Assembly: GCA_017642695.1 (NCBI GenBank)
Contig: JAEPQD010000002.1
Location: 1,160,046 to 1,224,045 of the forward strand
Source: Parvibaculum sp.
Lineage (GTDB): Bacteria > Pseudomonadota > Alphaproteobacteria > Parvibaculales > Parvibaculaceae
Direction of reading: 5' to 3'
DNA length: 64,000 nt
Below the pieces are notes generated by a model, which was given only the letters and a program-made list of their open reading frames with translations, ran no database searches and was not told the origin of the DNA. Both the position numbers and the translations under genes were made by a program. Below are positions 7,850 through 18,553 of this stretch, in pieces (the stretch's first letter is position 1; each line of letters begins with the position of its first letter).

Positions 7850-10126
7850 ATGACGAATCGACCGATCATCACCGCTGCGATCATGGTCCTTGCCTGTCAG
7901 GCCATGCCGGCTTTTGCCGCCGACTACGAATACTCTTCCTCGCTGCAGGGCAACCTCGCACAGATCGGCGTGACAGAGGAACTGCATGGCACGGTGAACG
8001 GAGAGGGCTTCGGCATTGCCGTCTTCGATTCTCTGGCCGATTACACGCATGTCGACCTTCAGGGCAAGACGAGCGCCTATGCGCCTTATGCGGGCTCCTA
8101 CCGATTTTTCGATTTTCACGGCACGCATGTCTCCGGCATCGCCGGTGCGAGCGACAACGACATTGGCGTCGTGGGTGTCGCGCCCGGTTCGAGGCTCTAC
8201 AACTATGCGGTTTTCGACGACAACGGCTGGGTTGCCCACGACCTCGGGCGGCGCGCGCTCGATGCGGTCCGCACGCAGAATCTCGGCGGCGCCAACATCG
8301 TTTCCGTGAACATGAGTTATGGGCCGTCAACCAAGGGCGACGGGTTCATAGACGGCGAACTCGAGATCTTCGACAACTATACAGACGATTTCGTGATCGT
8401 GCGGGCGGCCGGCAATGACGGACGCAAGCTGCGTTACGAGCCGTATTCGGGAACGGCCAGCACCGAGCTTGCCAACCTGCTGATCGTCGGCAGCGTGGAT
8501 AGCAACAACCGACTGTCGCGCTTCTCCAACAGGCCTGGTGGGGCTTGCATCTCGGTCAGGGCGCGCTGCCCTGCGAGCGAGAGGATGTACAATTTCTTCG
8601 TCGTTGCTCCGGGCTCGGACATTCTTTCCGACTATCCGGGACAATCGCTTGCAATTGCTTCCGGCACCTCGATGGCCGCGCCGCATGTTGCAGGCGTGGT
8701 TGCGCTTGTCGCCCATGACGCAGCGCAGAAGAGTACCGCGCTGACGCCGACGCAAATCGCGTCCATCATCAAGGAATCGGCGACCGATCTTGGACGGCGC
8801 GGCGTCGACGCTGTTTACGGCTGGGGCCTCGTCAATGCCGAGGCAGCGCTGGCACCGGTGGGCGACGTTACAATCGAGACGGCGCCGACGGTCGGTGCAA
8901 CCGACCCCGCGGCAAAGCAGCCCAAGGCGACGAAAAAGAAGAAAAAGAAGAAGTGGGGCCGGAGCCGGGGCGGCGGACGGCGCGCCTTTTCCCAGAGCAC
9001 GATCGGTACGGGCGATCTGCTCTCCGGCATGGTCGTGTTCGACGACTATGGACGCCCCTTCGAGGCGAACACGGCGGCCTTCATCGGCGAGGACAGCCCG
9101 GCTCTTTCGGAACGCGGCCTCGCGGTGCTCGGTCTCGTGTCACAGCGAAAGGTGGCCGACGTCGACACCGGCGAGCATGCTTTCCTCGCCTGGAACGCGA
9201 CCGGTCTCGACGGCAAAGCGACCTCGGCACTCAGGATGGTGGCGGAAGGCTACGATCTCAGCATCGGCCTCGGCGCACCTGAACTCTTCCTGATGGAAGT
9301 ACCGTCGGCGAACCGTGCGGCCGCGCCGCAGAGCTTCTCGCGGATCATGTTCTCCTCGCTCGGCGAGGCGAGCGAACTCTTCGGCGAGGCGGTCTCGATC
9401 GGCTATAACGCGAAACTCACCGACCGGCTGACCGGCCATGTGTTCGGCCTGACGGAAACGGGCTGGATGGACGATGGCGACGAGCAGGGCCTGCTCGAGG
9501 CAGAACCCGAGACGGAAGGCGATGCCGACTTCGCGGCCGCGGGCCTTTCCTACCGGGTGGCTGACGGATGGTCTGTCGGGGCTTCCTACGCGGTGCTGCG
9601 CGAGCGCGGCACGGTCGCGGGCATGGCTTCGTCCGGTGCGCTCTCGCTCGGCGAGGAGGCGCTGACCCAGTTCTGGGGCACGAACGTCATCGGCGATATC
9701 GACCAGACCTTCACCGTCTCGGCCTTCTACACCCGTGCAGTCATAAACAGTTCGGGGACGGCCAACTCACTCTTCGAAGACGCAGACAACTGGGGTGCGG
9801 ACCATTACGGCGTCATGCTCGACGCGAAGAACCTCGTGCACGAGAACAGCGTGCTGCGCTTCTCGCTGGTGAAGCCGCTCCAGATCACGAGCGGTACGAC
9901 CTCGGTGCGTGTGCCGGTCGGCCGCGAGCTCGACGGCACGATAAACTATGTCCGCCGTAACTCGGACTTCGACGGCAGCGCACTGCCGCTGGAAGCGGGA
10001 CTTGCCTATCTTGCCGAGACCGGCGCGGGCACGTTCGGCCTCACGCTCGACCTCGTCGACACCAATCTCAACGGTGCGGGCGAGCGGGGCGTGACCGTCG
10101 GCGCGGGGTTCGCTTTCGAGTTCTGA
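7850..10126 (+). CDS. Secreted subtilisin-like serine protease with C-terminal autotransporter-like region
   Basis: This is a 758-residue peptidase S8 protein. The ATG at 7850 is chosen because AAGGAG lies 8 bases upstream and a signal peptide begins there, with cleavage near AFA-AD at residue 23. The catalytic triad is Asp60 (VFDSLADYTHVDL), His90 (FHGTHVSG) and Ser274 (SGTSMAAPHVAG), with oxyanion Asn189. The usual glycine after D-S/T is leucine. A run of seven lysines and a Gly/Arg stretch (about residues 365-385) separates the protease from roughly 370 residues that end in FEF, typical of outer-membrane barrels. It splits trpE from trpG, so it looks like an insertion. Confidence 0.85.
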   Translation: MTNRPIITAAIMVLACQAMPAFAADYEYSSSLQGNLAQIGVTEELHGTVNGEGFGIAVFDSLADYTHVDLQGKTSAYAPYAGSYRFFDFHGTHVSGIAGASDNDIGVVGVAPGSRLYNYAVFDDNGWVAHDLGRRALDAVRTQNLGGANIVSVNMSYGPSTKGDGFIDGELEIFDNYTDDFVIVRAAGNDGRKLRYEPYSGTASTELANLLIVGSVDSNNRLSRFSNRPGGACISVRARCPASERMYNFFVVAPGSDILSDYPGQSLAIASGTSMAAPHVAGVVALVAHDAAQKSTALTPTQIASIIKESATDLGRRGVDAVYGWGLVNAEAALAPVGDVTIETAPTVGATDPAAKQPKATKKKKKKKWGRSRGGGRRAFSQSTIGTGDLLSGMVVFDDYGRPFEANTAAFIGEDSPALSERGLAVLGLVSQRKVADVDTGEHAFLAWNATGLDGKATSALRMVAEGYDLSIGLGAPELFLMEVPSANRAAAPQSFSRIMFSSLGEASELFGEAVSIGYNAKLTDRLTGHVFGLTETGWMDDGDEQGLLEAEPETEGDADFAAAGLSYRVADGWSVGASYAVLRERGTVAGMASSGALSLGEEALTQFWGTNVIGDIDQTFTVSAFYTRAVINSSGTANSLFEDADNWGADHYGVMLDAKNLVHENSVLRFSLVKPLQITSGTTSVRVPVGRELDGTINYVRRNSDFDGSALPLEAGLAYLAETGAGTFGLTLDLVDTNLNGAGERGVTVGAGFAFEF

Positions 10127-10274
10127 TACCGGAATAGTGGGGCCAGGCTCCTCCTTCGTCTCCTGCCTGTACATGCGGCCCGTCATTCGACACGATGGCC
10201 ACAGGAACGGGCGGAGACGGAGGAGGCCCTGTGAAACGGAAGAACGAAGCCACCATCCGTGCCTGCGAAGGAGC

Positions 10275-11782
<1,508 letters not shown>

Positions 11783-11786
<4 letters not shown>

Positions 11787-13678
11787 ACGCCGCCGTCCGT
11801 CGCCGTCAGTTGCTGCAACAGTGTCTGGTTCACCTCGACTCCGAGATCGTTCTGGTGGCCGACGACGAAGGTCTGGAGCATGTCCGCGGAGAGCGAGTCA
11901 GCGAGGTTCGCCCGGGCTTGCGCGTAGGTTTCCGAGTCCTTCGGGACATCGGGCTCGTTGATCTCGCGGACGCGCATGACGAGCAGGCTGTCGCCGAGGC
12001 CGACCGGGCCATAGACGAAGCCGCCTTCCGGCGCGGCAAAGAGCCTGGTGACCGCCGTGCGCGAGAAGGTGTCATTCTGCGCGTAGCGCTGGATGCCGGG
12101 CATGGCGAGGACGCTGCGGTCAAGTTCTCCCGCGATCTTCTCGAAGCTTTCGCCCGCGTTGCCACGCTCGACCAGCTTCGAAGCCAGGGCCTCGAGTTTG
12201 GCGGCGCGCTGGCGCTCCTTCCAGATCCTCACAACCTCGTCCCGGACCTCGTCGAGCGGCTGCACGGCGGCCGGGTTCACGGCGTCGAGCTGGACCCAGT
12301 AGTAGCCTTCCTTGCCGGTATCCTTCGGCGGGTTCTGGTCGCCGATCTGGCTGTCATAGACCGTTTCGAGGAGGCCGGGGAGGTCGGGAAGCTCGACGTC
12401 GTCGCCCGCGCGCGTCTTGCCGTCTTCGGTGACGCCGGAGATGCTGCGAAGGTTCAGTTCGTAACGCGCGGCGATGTCGGCGAGCGGCTCGCCTCCCGCG
12501 CGCGCATCCTCGATCGCGTTCTGGATGTCGTAGATCTGTTCGCGGGCCATCTCGATTTCGAGCGACTTGCGAACCTTGTCCTTCACCTCTGCAAAGGTGC
12601 TGTCCTTGCCGGGGATGACCTCGCCGACATGGATGATCGACCAGCCGAGCGGTCCCTTGACCGGCTCGCTCCAGGCACCCGTTTCAAGCGAGAAGGCGGT
12701 ATCGGCGAGTTCCGGAGAGATCATCTCGCTGCGCGACACGTTGCCAAGGTCAACGTCGTCGACGGTCAGGCCCAGGCCGGCGACAACGGATTCGACCTCG
12801 CCGCCGCCACGAAGGGTCTCAAGCGCCGCAGCTGCGGCTTCTTCCGTCGCGAAGGTGATCTGCTGGACCTCGCGCCGTTCGGGCACGTCATACTCGCCAC
12901 GGCGCTGTTCATAGGCCTCGCGCAACGCTTCGTCGGAAATCGTGATGCTCTGCGCGATGTCCTCAGGCTCGATTTCCATGAAGCTGAAGTCGCGTGTTTC
13001 GGGCAGGGTGAAAGCAGAAGCGCCCGCCTCGTAGAAGGATTGAACGGTTTCCTCGTCCGGGTCCTCGATTTCGCCGACCAGAGAGGGCGGCAGGATGATG
13101 TAGCCCGCAGTGCGGGTTTCCTGCTGGAAACGCAAAACGACGTCGATCATGGTTTCGGGGGCCGGTATTCCGGCCGTGATCGCATCGGTCAGCTGGCGGC
13201 GCACCATGCCCTTGCGGCGCTGCTCGATGAAGCGTTCCTCGGGAATACCGTTCTGCCGAAGCAATTGGCGAAAGAGTTCACGGTCGAAACGACCGAATGC
13301 GCCCTGCAGGTTCGTGTCGGTCATGATGTCGGTACCAACAGCCTCGTCGCCAACGGTAAGGCCGAGTTCCTCGGCGGCGTCGTCGAGCGTCGCGACGCCG
13401 ATCAGCCGCGACAGGGCGAGGCGGTCGACGCCGAAGCGCTGGCCCTGTTCGCGCGTGAGAGGCTGGCCCAGCCGTTCGGACATGCGGTCAAGTTCGGCAC
13501 CGAACTCCCGCTCGTAGCTGGCGGAGTCGATCTTCTGATCGCCGACCTCCGCGACCGTGTCGCCGGTAAAGCCCGTGAAGATGTCGGCGATACCCCAAAC
13601 CGCGAAGGCAATCACCAGAATGCCGATGATGGCCATTCCGACAAAGCCGGAGGCGCTTCTTCGCAGCATATCGAGCAT
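11783..13678 (-). CDS. ppiD: Peptidyl-prolyl cis-trans isomerase / periplasmic folding chaperone PpiD (SurA-like)
   Basis: This 631-residue protein is an inner-membrane-anchored folding factor. One transmembrane helix (about residues 12-34, ending in FAVWGIADIF) is followed by a SurA-like N-terminal chaperone region. A parvulin domain lies at about residues 240-360 (PERREVQQITFATEE...GPLGWSIIHVGEVIPG) and a second helical region completes it. Length matches PpiD. It overlaps trpE by 4 bases, an arrangement found in other alphaproteobacteria. It assists folding of exported outer-membrane proteins. Confidence 0.92.
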
Positions 13679-13860
13679 GTTCGGTCTTTCTCTTCAGCCG
13701 TCCGGCGCGACGGCCTGTCCAGTTGTACGAATGGTGCGGTCCGCCGCCCTCGGGGCCCGCGAATGAGGGCGGCATGATAGGTGCGGGGGCAGGGCCCCGC
13801 AAGCGGTCCGGCGGGGCTTCACGCTTGATTTTCCTCAGGAAATGCGTGACCCCCCGCCGG

Positions 13861-14202
13861 TCATTGCGCGCGGTCGTAGAGCGGCGGCAGGCCGAAGGCT
13901 ACATAGGCTTCGACGCTCGCAGCCGTCGCCTCGACCAGGCCCCACATGGCGACGAAGGTGGCGCTGCCCCAGAGCGTGGCGGCGAAAGCGGATCCAAGCA
14001 TGTGGGCCTCCTCGTCGCGGACAGCGGCGAAGACGGACGCAAAGACCGCGACTTCGGCCGAAGGCAGGAGGATGGCGAGTGCCTGCAACAGGTCCTCCGG
14101 CGGCCGGAGGCCGAAGCCAATCAGGAGGAAGGCGACGAAGGCAACGGCGACGCCGCTGCTGCGTCCGTTCTGAGCAAACCAGGAGAGGGTGGTCGTAAGC
14201 AT
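13861..14202 (-). CDS. Small hydrophobic protein of unknown function
   Basis: This 113-residue protein has no recognised family. It is hydrophobic, with probable membrane segments at about residues 17-35, 40-65 and 70-100. Conserved-looking polar residues are few (RDEEAH near residue 62). An ATG at 14202 with a good ribosome-binding site (GGAGAAG) supports translation. It lies about 180 bases upstream of ppiD on the same strand, downstream of a candidate attenuator region, and could be the first gene of a transcript running into ppiD-trpE. Confidence 0.6.
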   Translation of the reverse strand: MLTTTLSWFAQNGRSSGVAVAFVAFLLIGFGLRPPEDLLQALAILLPSAEVAVFASVFAAVRDEEAHMLGSAFAATLWGSATFVAMWGLVEATAASVEAYVAFGLPPLYDRAQ

Positions 14203-14355
14203 GTTCTTCTCCGTTCCCTCTTCGCAAAAGCAAAGAAGGTTGAAAGTCGTTTTGAGTATTCGCCGGTTCCGGCGGGCAATAGTTCGGCGTGCGCTCTCGC
14301 GCAGAATGCGCGGGAGCGGTGCCTGTCCCTCGGGAAAAGGCCGTTTAGCCGCGGT

Positions 14356-14421
14356 TCAGCGCGGCGGCGCCCGAATGTCGAGCGCAGGGCCGGCGAAGCG
14401 ATTCAAGTATTCGAGAGGCAT
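14356..14421 (-). other. Short ORF between hairpin and membrane-protein gene
   Basis: A 21-codon ORF (begins MPLEYLNRFAGP, ends APPR) starts 7 bases after the stem of the second hairpin on the minus strand. There is no clear ribosome-binding site and no recognised homologue. It may be a fortuitous ORF in an otherwise featureless stretch (14203-14427). Confidence 0.2.
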
Positions 14422-14427
14422 GACGAA

Positions 14428-14465
14428 AACTCCGGATACACGGGTGACGGTTCGTGACCGGAGTT
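14428..14465 (-). terminator. Hairpin followed by TTTTC, second of a tandem pair
   Basis: AACTCCGG (14428-14435) pairs with CCGGAGTT (14458-14465). An inner CACG/CGTG pairing (14439-14442 with 14453-14456) can form in the loop. On the minus strand the stem is followed by TTCGTC, giving a short U-rich tail (GTTTTC). It may be a weak intrinsic terminator or an attenuator component. Confidence 0.45.
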
Positions 14466-14476
14466 CTGAAAACACA

Positions 14477-14504
14477 AGAGCCCCGATCTGGTGGATGGGG
14501 CTCT
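14477..14504 (-). terminator. Candidate intrinsic terminator / attenuator hairpin
   Basis: AGAGCCCC (14477-14484) pairs perfectly with GGGGCTCT (14497-14504) around a 12-base loop. On the minus strand the stem is followed by TGTGTTTTC. It sits 25 bases after the stop of a 28-codon leader ORF on the same strand, the arrangement expected of a transcription attenuator. On the plus strand the tail (GAAGTGTCGATTTT) is poorer. Confidence 0.6.
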
Positions 14505-14529
14505 GAAGTGTCGATTTTGCAGGCTTTTA

Positions 14530-14616
14530 TCAGCGCACGCGCAAGCGACCCGGCCCCGAAGGCGAGTAGTTCCAACCGAAGGTCTTCACGACCATTTGCA
14601 GACGATGCGTTGTCAT
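14530..14616 (-). CDS. Putative 28-residue leader peptide
   Basis: The ORF starts with ATG at 14616 (MTTHRLQ...) and includes TFGWNYS, placing Phe, Trp and Tyr codons within five residues, before a basic C-terminus (RLRVR). A TTGGCA-N17-TAGCTT promoter ends about 8 bases before the ATG, so the transcript would be nearly leaderless, as for some alphaproteobacterial leader peptides such as S. meliloti trpL. A terminator hairpin follows the stop. Genes downstream on this strand are a membrane protein, ppiD and trpE. A role in aromatic amino-acid sensing is inference; no tandem Trp run is present. Confidence 0.4.
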   Translation of the reverse strand: MTTHRLQMVVKTFGWNYSPSGPGRLRVR

Positions 14617-14623
14617 GGCGCGG

Positions 14624-14652
14624 AAGCTACACCCGAGTCGTTTACTTGCCAA
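14624..14652 (-). promoter_or_regulatory. Candidate promoter of the leader region
   Basis: On the minus strand, TTGGCA (14647-14652) is followed by 17 bases and TAGCTT (14624-14629), predicting a start near 14617. A perfect 13-base inverted repeat, CTGAAA-C-TTTCAG (14669-14681), lies just upstream of the -35 and could bind a regulator. The stretch from there to tpiA at 14797 shows no gene. Confidence 0.45.
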
Positions 14653-14796
14653 CCCAATAGTCATCGTACTGAAACTTTCAGACTAGCTGTGTTCTATTTC
14701 CCTCAGGTCTATTTGACCCATGAGCGGCGGTTGTGTTGGCGGGTGAAGAGGCTTCTGCTAAAGGGACGCACCACAATCGGTAAGCGGAGCGAGAAG

Positions 14797-15552
14797 ATGG
14801 CGGCACGTGTGAAGGCGCTGGTGGCGGGCAACTGGAAGATGAACGGCGTGAAGGCGTCGAAGAAGGAAGTGACGGCGCTGGCAAAGAATCTCGCGAAAGC
14901 GACGCCCGGCTGCGACGTGCTGATCTGCCCGCCCGCGACGCTGGTTGCCACACTGAAGGAAACGGCGAAGGGCACGAAGATCGCCATTGGCGGGCAGGAT
15001 TGCCACGCGAAGGAAAGCGGCGCGCATACGGGCGACGTTTCGGCGGAGATGTTGAAGGATGCCGGCGCTTCCCACGTCATTGTCGGCCATTCCGAGCGGC
15101 GTGCCGATCACGGTGAAACCGATGCCGTGGTCAAGGCGAAAGCAGAAGCGGCGCATCGTGCGGGCCTCACGGCCATCGTCTGTGTCGGCGAGACGGAAGC
15201 CGAACGCGACGCGGGCCAGACGCTCAAGGTCATCAAGGGGCAGCTCAAAGGGTCACTGCCGGACGGCGCGACCGCGAAGACGACGGTCGTCGCCTACGAG
15301 CCGGTCTGGGCGATCGGGACGGGCCGCACGCCGACGCCGGACGATGTGGCGAAGGTTCATGCCGCGATCCGCAAGGCGCTCGAAGCCCGCTTCGGCGCGG
15401 AGGGCGCAAAGATGCGTATTCTTTATGGCGGCTCGGTGAAGCCCTCAAATGCCGCAGAGCTGATGAGTGTGCCAAATGTGAACGGCGCACTCGTGGGCGG
15501 TGCGAGCCTCAAGGCCGCGGATTTCTGGGGAATCATTTCGGCCTACGCATAA
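14797..15552 (+). CDS. tpiA: Triosephosphate isomerase
   Basis: TpiA (251 residues) interconverts dihydroxyacetone phosphate and glyceraldehyde-3-phosphate in glycolysis and gluconeogenesis. The catalytic residues are all visible: Asn/Lys in AGNWKMNG, His in IVGHSERR, Glu in [16 protein letters not shown], and the phosphate loop [10 protein letters not shown]. The ATG at 14797 ([17 protein letters not shown]) is chosen over an in-frame start at 14491, which would add about 100 unrelated residues. In many relatives secG follows directly; here about 5 kb intervenes. Confidence 0.97.
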   Translation: MAARVKALVAGNWKMNGVKASKKEVTALAKNLAKATPGCDVLICPPATLVATLKETAKGTKIAIGGQDCHAKESGAHTGDVSAEMLKDAGASHVIVGHSERRADHGETDAVVKAKAEAAHRAGLTAIVCVGETEAERDAGQTLKVIKGQLKGSLPDGATAKTTVVAYEPVWAIGTGRTPTPDDVAKVHAAIRKALEARFGAEGAKMRILYGGSVKPSNAAELMSVPNVNGALVGGASLKAADFWGIISAYA

Positions 15553-15626
15553 GGCGGCCACTGAATTTGCACTGTTCCACTTCGGCTGCGAAAAAGGGCT
15601 GCCCCGGGGGGTAGAAAGCAGCAGAC

Positions 15627-16160
15627 ATGGACAACGCGGCAGACTTTTTTACCGCCGAAAGCCGAACATTCTTCGACTACTGGCGGAGCCTTCCGAAGGA
15701 GGGCCGCCTCGTGCCCGATCGCAAGCACTTCGATCCGCTTGCCATCCGGCAGCTCATGCCGATGACGGTGATGGTCGAATACGAGAGCGTGCAGGAAGCC
15801 ACGTTCCGTTATGCCGGATCAGCGATTACCGACATAGTCGGCTTCGATCCGACCAAGAAGAAGTATCTCGATCTGCTGGAGGACGAGGCCATGGCCGGAT
15901 TTCTCGCAGCCAGCGAACCCATGATCTCGGTCCCCTGCGGCGGATCATTCCTCGTCAAGGTGCGCGCCGCGACGGGCTACACGATGAAATGCGAGGCGCT
16001 CGATCTTCCGCTTTTCAATGAAAAAGCCGGTACGTGGATCGTCCTAGCGCTCATCAGCATTCGTGAGATCGTCGGCATGCACTCCGGCAGTGACTTCAAG
16101 ATTCTGGAGATCGGAAGGGGAAACTGGATCGATGTCGGTGCAGGCGTTCCCGCCTCGTGA
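15627..16160 (+). CDS. PAS_5-type domain protein (first of three)
   Basis: This 177-residue protein resembles the alphaproteobacterial PAS_5 group (DUF1488-like architecture aside): a leading FFDYWRSLP helix, then LMPMTVMVEY...FRYAGSAITDIVGFDPTKK, typical of the PAS core. No output domain is attached, so it would act as a stand-alone sensor or adaptor. Two further members of this group occur at 47436 and 50300. The ligand and partner are unknown. It lies 74 bases after tpiA on the same strand. Confidence 0.65.
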   Translation: MDNAADFFTAESRTFFDYWRSLPKEGRLVPDRKHFDPLAIRQLMPMTVMVEYESVQEATFRYAGSAITDIVGFDPTKKKYLDLLEDEAMAGFLAASEPMISVPCGGSFLVKVRAATGYTMKCEALDLPLFNEKAGTWIVLALISIREIVGMHSGSDFKILEIGRGNWIDVGAGVPAS

Positions 16161-16228
16161 TCTTTCCATTTCTCCTCCATTTCTGAGCTATCATTCCCCT
16201 CCAGGCGAGCAAGGCAGCGGCGGGGCGA

Positions 16229-17680
16229 ATGGATACACCGGACAGCATCTTCATCGGCGCGGGTGAACGCCCGCAAAACCTTCTCCTCAAATATGCAAAC
16301 CGGCACGGACTGATCGCAGGCGCCACGGGCACCGGCAAGACCGTAACGCTGCAGATTCTTGCGGAAGGTTTTTCGCAAATGGGCGTGCCGGTCTTCCTTG
16401 CCGATGTGAAAGGCGACCTTGCGGGCCTGTCGAAAGCAGGGACGCCAAACCCGAAATTCGCGGAACGGGCGGCGAAGATCGGTCTCGGCGAAATTGCCTA
16501 TGCGCCGTCGCCTGTCGTCTTCTGGGACCTCTTCGGCGAACAGGGGCATCCCGTCCGCGCGACGGTCTCCGAAATGGGACCGCTGCTGCTCTCGCGGCTG
16601 CTCGACCTTTCCGAAGCGCAGGAGGGCGTTCTGTCCATCGTCTTCCAGATTGCGGATGACGATGGCCTGCTGCTGCTCGACCTGAACGACCTGCAATCGC
16701 TGCTGGCCTTCGCCGCGGAAAACGCAAAGGAGATCGGCGCGCGCTACGGGAACGTTTCGGGCGCGTCGGTCGGCGCGATCCAGCGCAAGTTGCTGACGCT
16801 TCGTCAGCAGGGTGGCGAACATTTCTTTGGCGAGCCCGCGCTCGAACTTTCCGACCTCATGCGCACGACGTGGGACGGCCGGGGCTCCGTGAACGTGCTT
16901 GCTGCGGACAGGCTGATGGAAACGCCGCAACTCTATGCAACCTTTCTGCTGTGGCTGCTGTCGGAACTCTTCGAGGAGTTGCCGGAAGTGGGCGACCCGG
17001 ACAAGCCGAAACTCGTCTTCTTCTTCGACGAGGCGCATCTCCTGTTCAACGACGCGCCGAAGGCGCTGGTCGACAGGATCGAAAGCGTGGTGCGGCTGAT
17101 CCGCTCGAAGGGAGTCGGCATCTATTTCGTGACGCAGAACCCCATCGACCTTCCGGACCGTGTGCTCGGGCAACTCGGCAACCGGGTGCAGCATGCGCTG
17201 CGCGCCTTCACGCCGCGCGACCAGAAGGCGGTGAGATCGGCGGCGGAAACGTTCCGTGCCAATCCGGCTTTCGACGTGAGTACGGTCATCACCGAACTCG
17301 GTGTCGGCGAGGCGTTGGTCTCGCCGCTGGAGGCGAAGGGCGTGCCCGGCATGGTGGAGCGCACGCTGGTGCGGCCGCCGGCTTCGAGGCTCGGGCCGGT
17401 GACGGCGGAGGAACGTCGCGAGGTGATGGCGAAAAGCCCGGTGGCGGGCCGCTACGACACGGAGATCGACCGGGAATCCGCATACGAGATTCTCGGGCGG
17501 CGTGCGGAAGAAGCGTCAAGAAACGCCGCGCGAGAGAAGGAAAGGAAGAGCGAGCCGCGGGCGAGCGGCCGCCAGACCGCGACGGAGGCCTTCACCAAGA
17601 GCGTCGTCCGCAGCATCGGTTATGCAATCGGCCGTGCGGTGGTGCGCGGCGTCCTGGGCTCGATTTCAAAGGGACGGTGA
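16229..17680 (+). CDS. HerA/DUF853-type helicase-like ATPase
   Basis: This 483-residue P-loop ATPase matches the DUF853 (YjgR) family. It opens with [20 protein letters not shown]. Walker A is GATGTGKT (about residues 31-38) and Walker B is [12 protein letters not shown] (about residues 259-270), followed by the arginine-bearing [11 protein letters not shown] segment typical of HerA-FtsK translocases. The C-terminus is charged and ends in a small amphipathic stretch. HerA relatives pump DNA, but the role of this branch is not established, and no NurA-type nuclease is adjacent. Confidence 0.85.
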   Translation: MDTPDSIFIGAGERPQNLLLKYANRHGLIAGATGTGKTVTLQILAEGFSQMGVPVFLADVKGDLAGLSKAGTPNPKFAERAAKIGLGEIAYAPSPVVFWDLFGEQGHPVRATVSEMGPLLLSRLLDLSEAQEGVLSIVFQIADDDGLLLLDLNDLQSLLAFAAENAKEIGARYGNVSGASVGAIQRKLLTLRQQGGEHFFGEPALELSDLMRTTWDGRGSVNVLAADRLMETPQLYATFLLWLLSELFEELPEVGDPDKPKLVFFFDEAHLLFNDAPKALVDRIESVVRLIRSKGVGIYFVTQNPIDLPDRVLGQLGNRVQHALRAFTPRDQKAVRSAAETFRANPAFDVSTVITELGVGEALVSPLEAKGVPGMVERTLVRPPASRLGPVTAEERREVMAKSPVAGRYDTEIDRESAYEILGRRAEEASRNAAREKERKSEPRASGRQTATEAFTKSVVRSIGYAIGRAVVRGVLGSISKGR

Positions 17681-17729
17681 GGGAAAAGGGCGGAATGCGG
17701 CCAAATCCGCGGGGTCCTGCGTATACTCC

Positions 17730-17758
17730 TTGTAAAATGGTGGTTTACCCTCTATATG
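17730..17758 (+). promoter_or_regulatory. Cold-shock gene promoter
   Basis: TTGTAA (17730-17735), a 17-base spacer and TATATG (17753-17758) give a start near 17765. The resulting leader of about 137 bases before the csp ATG resembles the long 5' leaders through which cspA mRNAs are stabilised and translated in the cold. Confidence 0.6.
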
Positions 17759-17901
17759 ACCGTCATCGAATTTTACCGGTTCGGCTGCTCTCCACGCTCG
17801 CGATCGAGCGCCGGACCTGTCTTTCCCGATCCCTAAAAGTTTGATCCGCCGGTCGCATGAGCGCCGGGGGTACTCATCTACGTCATAAGGAATGCCTCTA
17901 C

Positions 17902-18111
17902 ATGGCAAACGGAACAGTCAAGTGGTTCAACTCCCAGAAGGGCTTCGGCTTCATTCAGCCGGAAAGCGGTGACAAGGACGTTTTCGTCCACATCTCCGCC
18001 GTTGAACGCGCGGGCATGCGCTCGCTGAACGAAGGTCAGGCGATCGAATACGATCTCGAGACCGATCAGCGCAGCGGCAAGGTTTCGGCGGCGAATCTTC
18101 GCTCCGCCTGA
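17902..18111 (+). CDS. cspA: CspA-family cold shock protein
   Basis: This 69-residue protein is a single cold-shock domain that binds single-stranded RNA and DNA. RNP1 is KGFGFIQP (residues 14-21) and RNP2 is VFVHISAV (about residues 29-36). The ATG at 17902 ([10 protein letters not shown]) is preceded by AAGGAA. A long leader with its own promoter and a strong intrinsic terminator make it a monocistronic unit. Which csp paralogue it is, and whether it is cold-induced, cannot be told from sequence. Confidence 0.93.
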   Translation: MANGTVKWFNSQKGFGFIQPESGDKDVFVHISAVERAGMRSLNEGQAIEYDLETDQRSGKVSAANLRSA

Positions 18112-18124
18112 ATCGACTGAGGAA

Positions 18125-18148
18125 GGGGCGCTTCGGCGCCCCTTTTTT
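18125..18148 (+). terminator. Intrinsic terminator of the cold-shock gene
   Basis: GGGGCGC (18125-18131), a TTCG tetraloop, GCGCCCC (18136-18142) and six T form a textbook Rho-independent terminator 13 bases after the csp stop. Confidence 0.95.
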
Positions 18149-18164
18149 ATTTCTGGAGTTCGGC

Positions 18165-18389
18165 ATGGCGCGCAAGAAGCCGATGGACGGCGACTTCATC
18201 GCTTTCAATATCGTCTATGAAGACGGATCGCTGAGCTCCAACCGAAAGGTGCCGACCTCGGCGCTGGACAGTCTTGCCGACACGGCCAATGCAAAGGCCG
18301 TTATCGAGGCGCAGGATCGCGACATCGCCGAAAAGTCCGGCAGACCGCGTGGGCGCGTCAAGACCATCGAACGCGTCAGGCGGAAGTAG
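18165..18389 (+). CDS. Small basic protein of unknown function
   Basis: This 74-residue ORF (MARKKPMDGDFIAFNIVYEDG...) begins only 17 bases past the cspA terminator with a near-upstream CTGGAG. It has a short hydrophobic beta-like segment (FIAFNIVYEDG), then a charged helix and a basic tail ending in RRK. I do not recognise a family. The run of three small genes, spaced 3 and 5 bases apart, supports real coding. Confidence 0.6.
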   Translation: MARKKPMDGDFIAFNIVYEDGSLSSNRKVPTSALDSLADTANAKAVIEAQDRDIAEKSGRPRGRVKTIERVRRK

Positions 18390-18392
18390 CAC

Positions 18393-18548
18393 ATGGCCTT
18401 CAAACCGAATTACCGGCACGAGCGCGCCGAGCGCGACCGCGCCAAGGCGGCGAAGGCGCAGCAGAAGCTGAAGGAGCGCGAGGAAAAAGCCGCGCTCCGC
18501 AAGGAACCCGAAGATGGCGGGGCCGCGGGCGAGACGCCACAGGACTGA
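18393..18548 (+). CDS. 51-residue Lys/Arg/Glu-rich protein
   Basis: This short ORF starts with ATG at 18393, 3 bases after the previous stop. It encodes MAFKPNYRHERAERDR followed by an Ala/Lys/Glu-rich, probably fully helical or disordered stretch. Similar small proteins beginning with (M)xFKPNY and an RAERxRAK segment are widespread in alphaproteobacteria, but no function is known to me. Confidence 0.6.
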   Translation: MAFKPNYRHERAERDRAKAAKAQQKLKEREEKAALRKEPEDGGAAGETPQD

Positions 18549-18553
18549 GACGC

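Noticed and set aside
8930..8955. Programmed frameshift at the A-rich lysine codons of the subtilase
   Set aside because: The zero frame stays open and encodes a plausible C-terminal region ending in a barrel-type FEF, so no frameshift is required.
11810..13777. 655-codon plus-strand ORF opposite ppiD
   Set aside because: Runs antisense to an intact PpiD; composition is Arg/Asp/Val-rich without domains, as expected of a high-GC shadow frame.
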